A DNA stretch of 17,056 nt from UBA9676 sp036522155 (GTDB lineage Bacteria; Actinomycetota; Actinomycetes; Streptosporangiales; Streptosporangiaceae), in contig DATDGI010000164.1 of assembly GCA_036522155.1 (NCBI GenBank), forward strand, positions 1-17,056. Direction: 5' to 3'. Positions 13,788-17,056 of the stretch are shown here, in pieces (position 1 is the first letter of the stretch; the number at the start of each line of letters is the position of its first letter). The translations under genes and the position numbers were made by a program. The notes beneath the pieces are model-generated. The model was not told the DNA's origin and did not search any database. It saw only the letters and a program-made list of their open reading frames with translations.

Positions 13788-14680
13788 CCGGACCACTGGC
13801 GCAGTGCGCGCAGGTGACCCGCAGGTTCGGGTCCTTCACCGCCGTGGACGGGGTCGACCTGCGGCTGGAGCGGGGCGAGGTGGTCGGCCTGCTCGGCGCG
13901 AACGGGGCGGGCAAGACGACCCTGATCCGGATGCTGCTCGGGCTGCTGCCGACCTCCAGTGGCGAGGTCGCGCTGTTCGGGGAGCCGCCGTCCCGCCGGA
14001 CCCGCCAGCGGATCGGCTATGTGCCGCAGACGCTGGGGCTGTATGACGATCTGACCCCGGTGGAGAACCTGGAGTTCTCGGCCGCGGCGTTCGGCACCCG
14101 GCGGGGGGAGGGCGTCCGCGGGGCCGATGCCCTGCCCGAACCGCTGCGTGAGTATGGCCGGACGGTGGTGGGCTCGCTGCCACTCGGGGTGCAGCGCAGC
14201 GCCGCGTTCGCGCAGGCGCTGGACCACCATCCCGACCTGCTGATCCTGGACGAGCCCACCTCGGGAGTGGACCCGCTGGCCCGGGCCAGGCTGTGGGAGA
14301 CCGTGGCCGGGGCGGCCGTGGCCGGGACCGGGGTGCTGGTCACGACCCACTACATGGAAGAGGCCGAGGAGTGCGACCGGCTGCTGGTGATGGCCGACGG
14401 CCGGGTCGTGGCCGAGGGCACGGCCCGCCAGATCGTCGGGGACGCGCGGGTGAGCGTGGTGGAGACGGCGGACTGGGCGGCGGCGTTCGGTGCGCTGGAG
14501 GCCGCCGGGCTGGCCGTGGCCCTGGTGGGGACCGCACTGCGGGTACCCGGCGCGGAGCCAGCGGAGGTGAGCCGGGCGCTGGGCGGGATCGAGGCCCGGG
14601 TGAGCGACGGCCCGGCCACCCTGGACGAGCGGTTCTTCGAGCTCACCCTGGCCGCCGGCCGGGCCAGGACGCCCGCGTGA
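13784..14680 (+). CDS. ABC transporter ATP-binding protein, NBD2, intact Walker/Q/H but altered signature
   Basis: The 298-residue ATPase subunit has an intact Walker A GANGAGKTT (38-46), Q-loop Q82 (VPQTLG), Walker B LLILDEPTSGVDP with D156-E157, and H-loop H189 (TTHYMEEAEE). The LSGGQ signature is replaced by LPLGV (132-136), which aligns without gaps to LSGGM of NBD1. As I recall, LPLG is usual in the second NBD of YbhF/RbbA-like tandem proteins, so this is probably a split version of that architecture. It should hydrolyse ATP at the site completed by the LSGG of NBD1. The C-terminal domain (about 220-298) ends with DERFFELTLA, the usual ABC-2 ATPase tail. GGGAGGGAGG lies just before ATG 13784. 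The 3' end overlaps tetR by GTGA. Confidence 0.93.
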   Translation: MTGPLAQCAQVTRRFGSFTAVDGVDLRLERGEVVGLLGANGAGKTTLIRMLLGLLPTSSGEVALFGEPPSRRTRQRIGYVPQTLGLYDDLTPVENLEFSAAAFGTRRGEGVRGADALPEPLREYGRTVVGSLPLGVQRSAAFAQALDHHPDLLILDEPTSGVDPLARARLWETVAGAAVAGTGVLVTTHYMEEAEECDRLLVMADGRVVAEGTARQIVGDARVSVVETADWAAAFGALEAAGLAVALVGTALRVPGAEPAEVSRALGGIEARVSDGPATLDERFFELTLAAGRARTPA

Positions 14681-15360
14681 CCGGCCCGCCCGGGACCGGC
14701 CAGGCGCAGCCGGACCCGCCCACGGCCCGGCGGCGGCGCGGGCGCAGCGGGCGCCGGAGCGGTGACAGCGGCACCCGGGAGGCCATCCTGGCCGCGGCGC
14801 GGAACCGGTTCGGCGACTACGGCTATGACGGTGCGACCATCCGGGGGATCGCGGCCGACGCGGGGGTGGACGCCGCCCTGGTGCACCACTTCTTCGTCAA
14901 CAAGGAACGGCTGTTCGCGGCCGCGATGCGGCTGCCCATGGTGCCGGGCGACCTGGTGGCCAGCGCGCTGGCCACCGCGGCCGGTGATCCGGACCGCAGC
15001 CTGGGCGAGCACATGCTGCGCACGGTGCTGGCGGCCTGGGACGTAGCCGAGATGAGGGCGACGTTCCTGGGCCTGCTGCGCTCGGCGGTCACCAGCGAGC
15101 AGGCGGCGGCCATGCTGCGTGAGTTCGCGACCGAGGCCATCCTGGGCCGCATCGCGGGCGCGGCCAGCGGGCTCGCCAGCGCCGGGGACGGGGGGCCCGA
15201 TGCGCAGTTCCGGGCCGCGCTGGTGGCCAGCCAGGTGCTGGGCCTGGCCCTGACCAGGTACGTGCTCCAGCTGCCGCCGCTCACCACGGCCAGCACCGAC
15301 GACCTGGCCCGGGCGATCGGCCCGACCCTGGACCGCTACCTCACCGGCGGCCTCCGCTGA
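14677..15360 (+). CDS. TetR/AcrR-family transcriptional repressor of the ABC operon
   Basis: The 227-residue regulator has a disordered basic N-terminus (about 1-32, with ARRRRGRSGRRSG), a TetR helix-turn-helix region (about 33-80: TREAILAAARNRFGDYGYD, then ATIRGIAADAGVDAALVHHFF and KERLFAAAM), and an all-helical ligand-binding/dimerisation domain to the end. The GTG start at 14677 overlaps the TGA of the preceding ATPase gene (GTGA). It is last in the operon and most likely represses it through the TCAAC-N4-GTTGA operator at 11702-11715, with release by a transported compound. That pairing is inferred from operon membership and site symmetry. Nothing in the window ties it to the AGAGC-N3-GCTCT sites near 7000. 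Confidence 0.92.
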   Translation: MTGPPGTGQAQPDPPTARRRRGRSGRRSGDSGTREAILAAARNRFGDYGYDGATIRGIAADAGVDAALVHHFFVNKERLFAAAMRLPMVPGDLVASALATAAGDPDRSLGEHMLRTVLAAWDVAEMRATFLGLLRSAVTSEQAAAMLREFATEAILGRIAGAASGLASAGDGGPDAQFRAALVASQVLGLALTRYVLQLPPLTTASTDDLARAIGPTLDRYLTGGLR

Positions 15361-15361
15361 G

Positions 15362-15376
15362 CCGGCCGGCGGCCGG
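15362..15376. terminator. GC-rich hairpin between convergent genes, possible bidirectional terminator
   Basis: CCGGCC-GGC-GGCCGG forms a 6-bp all-GC stem with a 3-nt loop in the 21-bp gap between tetR and the methyltransferase gene. There is no T-tract on either side, so termination activity is uncertain. Confidence 0.35.
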
Positions 15377-15381
15377 GCGGG

Positions 15382-16209
15382 TCAGGGTTTGCGGGCGACG
15401 CCGCCGTGGGCGGAGGTCGTCTCGGAGGCGGGCTCGTCGCCGGGATCGGCCCGCCAGGTGTGCACGTACACCACGCCGGGCGGGACCAGTTGCAGGCCGT
15501 CGAAGAAGCGGCACACCTGGGCGTGACTGCGCAGCGTCTGCGGGGTCGACACCCGCTCGTTATAGCGGCGCTGCACCTCGGCCTGGTTGGCGTTGATGTC
15601 GCTGGCCGGATGCGAGATCGCCAGGTAGCTGCCGGGCGGCACGGCCGCAAGGTAGCGGGCGACGATGCCGTAGGGGTCCTCGGAGTCCTGCACCAGATGC
15701 AGCACCCCGATCAGCATCACCGCCACTGGCTGCTCGAAGTCGAGCGTGCGGGCCGCCTCGGTGACGACGGTTTCCGGGTCCCGCAGGTCGGCTTCCAGGT
15801 AGGCGGTAGCGCCCTCCGGAGCGCTGGTGAGCAGCGCCCGGGCGTGGGCCAGCACGATCGGGTCGTTGTCCACGTAGACGATCCGGGCCGACGGCGCGGC
15901 GGCCTGGGCCACCTCGTGGGTGTTATTCGCGCTCGGGATGCCGGTGCCGAGATCGAGGAACTGCCGGATCCCGGCCTCGGTGGCCAGGAACCGGACCGCG
16001 CGGGCGAGGAAGGCACGGTTCTCCTTCACCCGCCAGCGCAGCCCGGGGGAGACGGCCAGCACCCGCTCGGCCGCCTCCCGGTCGGCCGCGAAGTTGTCTT
16101 TACCGCCCAGCCAGTAGTCGTAGACCCGGGCCGGGTGGGCCACGCTGGTGTCGATCTTGGCCGGCTTGTCCCGGCTCGGGACGATGCCGCCGGACCACGG
16201 TTCTGTCAT
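15382..16209 (-). CDS. SAV2177-family (DUF574) SAM-dependent methyltransferase
   Basis: The 275-residue protein belongs to the actinomycete-expanded SAV2177/DUF574 (Methyltransf_19) group. The family signature RVYDYWLGGKDNFAADREAAE is at 28-48. The Rossmann SAM-binding motif FLDLGTGIPSANNTHEVAQ is at 85-102, and the motif II acidic strand IVYVDNDPIV is at 110-119. ISHPASD (198-204) and a C-terminal VVYVHTWRAD strand complete the domain. Substrates are unknown for most of the family; actinomycetes often carry many paralogues. ATG 16209 is chosen because AGGAGGAG (16223-16216) stands 6 nt upstream; a longer in-frame extension to 16443 would run through the promoter and the divergent gene. A TATGCT -10-like box lies at 16234-16229. 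Confidence 0.92.
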   Translation of the reverse strand: MTEPWSGGIVPSRDKPAKIDTSVAHPARVYDYWLGGKDNFAADREAAERVLAVSPGLRWRVKENRAFLARAVRFLATEAGIRQFLDLGTGIPSANNTHEVAQAAAPSARIVYVDNDPIVLAHARALLTSAPEGATAYLEADLRDPETVVTEAARTLDFEQPVAVMLIGVLHLVQDSEDPYGIVARYLAAVPPGSYLAISHPASDINANQAEVQRRYNERVSTPQTLRSHAQVCRFFDGLQLVPPGVVYVHTWRADPGDEPASETTSAHGGVARKP

Positions 16210-16228
16210 CGGGGACTCCTCCTGACGC

Positions 16229-16234
16229 AGCATA
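16229..16234 (-). promoter_or_regulatory. Candidate -10 box for the methyltransferase gene
   Basis: TATGCT on the minus strand fits TANNNT and predicts a leader of about 13 nt containing the AGGAGGAG ribosome site near its 5' end. No recognisable -35 is seen. Confidence 0.4.
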
Positions 16235-16296
16235 ACGGGCAGTCCGGCGCCATCGGCGCAGCGCGGGCCAAACCGCCCCGGGCCCACCGGGTGAGC

Positions 16297-16302
16297 TAGC
16301 AT
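16297..16302 (+). promoter_or_regulatory. -10 box for a probably leaderless aminotransferase transcript
   Basis: TAGCAT fits TANNNT and ends 7 nt before GTG 16310, so the predicted start site is the first base of the coding region. There is no Shine-Dalgarno. The -35 region shows nothing convincing. Confidence 0.45.
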
Positions 16303-16309
16303 CCGTCGG

Positions 16310-17056
16310 GTGGACGCCTTGCTCGGGTCGTGCTCGCTGCCTGAGCTCAGGCGGCGCACCGGGGCCAAGTGGGCGGCCCATCCCGCCGACGTGCTGCCCG
16401 CCTTCGTGGCGGAGATGGACTTCGACCTCGCCCCGGCCATCAAGGCGGCGGTGACCAGCGCGATCTCCGCCAGTGACTGCGGTTATGCGGACAAGGGCGC
16501 ACTCGGTGAGGCCTACGCGCAGTTCGCCGCCAGCCGGCTCGGCTGGGCCGTCGACCCGGATTCGGTCTATCCCATCCCGGACGTCATGACCGGGCTGGCC
16601 GAGGTGATCGCGGCCATCACCCCGCCCGGCGCCGGGATCGTCATCAACCCCCCGGTGTACCCGCCGTTCTGGTTCCGGTTCGGGCTCTCCGGGCGGCGGA
16701 TCATCGAGGCGCCGCTGGCCCGGGACGCCTCGGGCCGGTACGACCTGGACCCGGCCGCCATCGACGACGCGCTCAGCCAGCCGGGCGCCGCCGCCTACCT
16801 GCTGTGCAGCCCGCACAACCCGACCGGCAACGTGTGGTCGGCCGGGCAGCTGGCGATGGCCGCCGACCTGTGCCAGCGGCACGGGGCGGCGCTCCTGGTG
16901 GACGAGATCCATGCCCCGCTGGTGCTGCCCGGCGCGCGGTTCGTGCCGTTCCTGGCCATCGATCACGAGCTCACCCGGGCCGAGACCACGTTCACGTTCA
17001 CGTCCGCGAGCAAGGGCTGGAACCTCGCCGGGCTGAAGTGCGGCATAGCCGTGGCC
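16310..17056 (+). CDS. MalY/PatB-family PLP-dependent aminotransferase/C-S lyase, 5' part (3' end outside window)
   Basis: The frame is open from GTG 16310 to the last base (249 codons). An in-frame TGA at 16292-16294 limits the start. It is a fold-type I PLP enzyme: AFVAEMDFDLAPAIKAAV near the N-terminus (31-48), CGYADKG (57-63), the PLP-stacking Tyr in NPPVYPPF (113-120), SPHNPTGNVW (167-176) with N170, LLVDEIHAPL (195-204) with D198, and the Schiff-base lysine K235 in SASKGWNLAGLKCG. These are hallmarks of MalY/PatB proteins, many of which act as cystathionine beta-lyases and some as aminotransferases. The family usually has near 390 residues, so roughly 140 are missing beyond the edge. 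It diverges from the methyltransferase gene across 100 bp. Confidence 0.9.
   Translation, partial: MDALLGSCSLPELRRRTGAKWAAHPADVLPAFVAEMDFDLAPAIKAAVTSAISASDCGYADKGALGEAYAQFAASRLGWAVDPDSVYPIPDVMTGLAEVIAAITPPGAGIVINPPVYPPFWFRFGLSGRRIIEAPLARDASGRYDLDPAAIDDALSQPGAAAYLLCSPHNPTGNVWSAGQLAMAADLCQRHGAALLVDEIHAPLVLPGARFVPFLAIDHELTRAETTFTFTSASKGWNLAGLKCGIAVA

Noticed and set aside
14677..15360. This TetR as the regulator of the AGAGC-N3-GCTCT sites
   Set aside because: It sits 7.6 kb away in its own operon, whose promoter carries a different palindrome (TCAAC-N4-GTTGA).
16100..16966. Minus-strand frame opposite the aminotransferase
   Set aside because: Shadow of the real plus-strand gene, which has a full set of PLP-enzyme motifs.

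Overview
The window is very GC-rich, with strong GC bias at third codon positions and many GTG starts. It carries F420-dependent enzyme families, an AdnB-type helicase-nuclease next to nudC, and a SAV2177-type methyltransferase. Together these point to a high-GC actinomycete (Streptomycetales, Streptosporangiales or a relative). I see no phage, transposon, CRISPR, rRNA or tRNA. The gene content looks chromosomal.

Layout, left to right. (1) 2-1954 (+) is the 3' part of an AdnB-like helicase-nuclease, cut by the left edge. (2) 1990-3360 (-) is a polytopic GT-C/GT87-like membrane protein. (3) 3484-5911 (+) holds an M20 metallodipeptidase followed by NudC, an NAD(H) pyrophosphatase. (4) 5921-7539 is a divergent pair of F420-type oxidoreductases: an LLM-family enzyme (-) and a DDN-like nitroreductase-family protein (+). 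The pair shares a 191-bp control region with two near-identical palindromic operators 53 bp apart. (5) 7506-10261 (-) is a two-gene unit: a CehA/McbA-type PHP metallohydrolase, then a 14-TMS DHA2 MFS exporter. The exporter's 3' end overlaps the DDN gene tail to tail by 34 bp. (6) 10305-11654 (+) is a MATE/DinF efflux pump that appears to be leaderless. (7) 11743-15360 (+) is a tightly coupled operon of ABC-2 permease, two separate ATP-binding proteins and a TetR regulator. Each junction is a 4-base overlap, and a strong promoter with an inverted-repeat operator lies in front. (8) 15382-16209 (-) is a SAV2177/DUF574 SAM-dependent methyltransferase. (9) 16310-17056 (+) is a MalY/PatB-type PLP enzyme, cut by the right edge and also apparently leaderless.

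How the parts relate. Genes 1, 3 and 4 are housekeeping (recombination/repair, peptide turnover, nucleotide surveillance) and resemble the actinobacterial adnAB-nudC neighbourhood. The middle looks like accessory detoxification: two deazaflavin-type redox enzymes under one repressor motif, followed by three unrelated exporters (MFS, MATE, ABC). The ABC operon is the most instructive part. The two ATPases are degenerate in complementary places: NBD1 has lost the Walker A Lys, Q-loop Gln and H-loop His, while NBD2 has lost the LSGG signature. A heterodimer of the two would therefore have one normal and one dead ATP site.

No stretch longer than 300 bases lacks a gene. The longest gap is the 191-bp divergent control region at 6884-7074. 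I did not find a wholly new system. The best leads are the paired operators between the F420 genes, the complementary NBD degeneracy, and the leaderless exporter.
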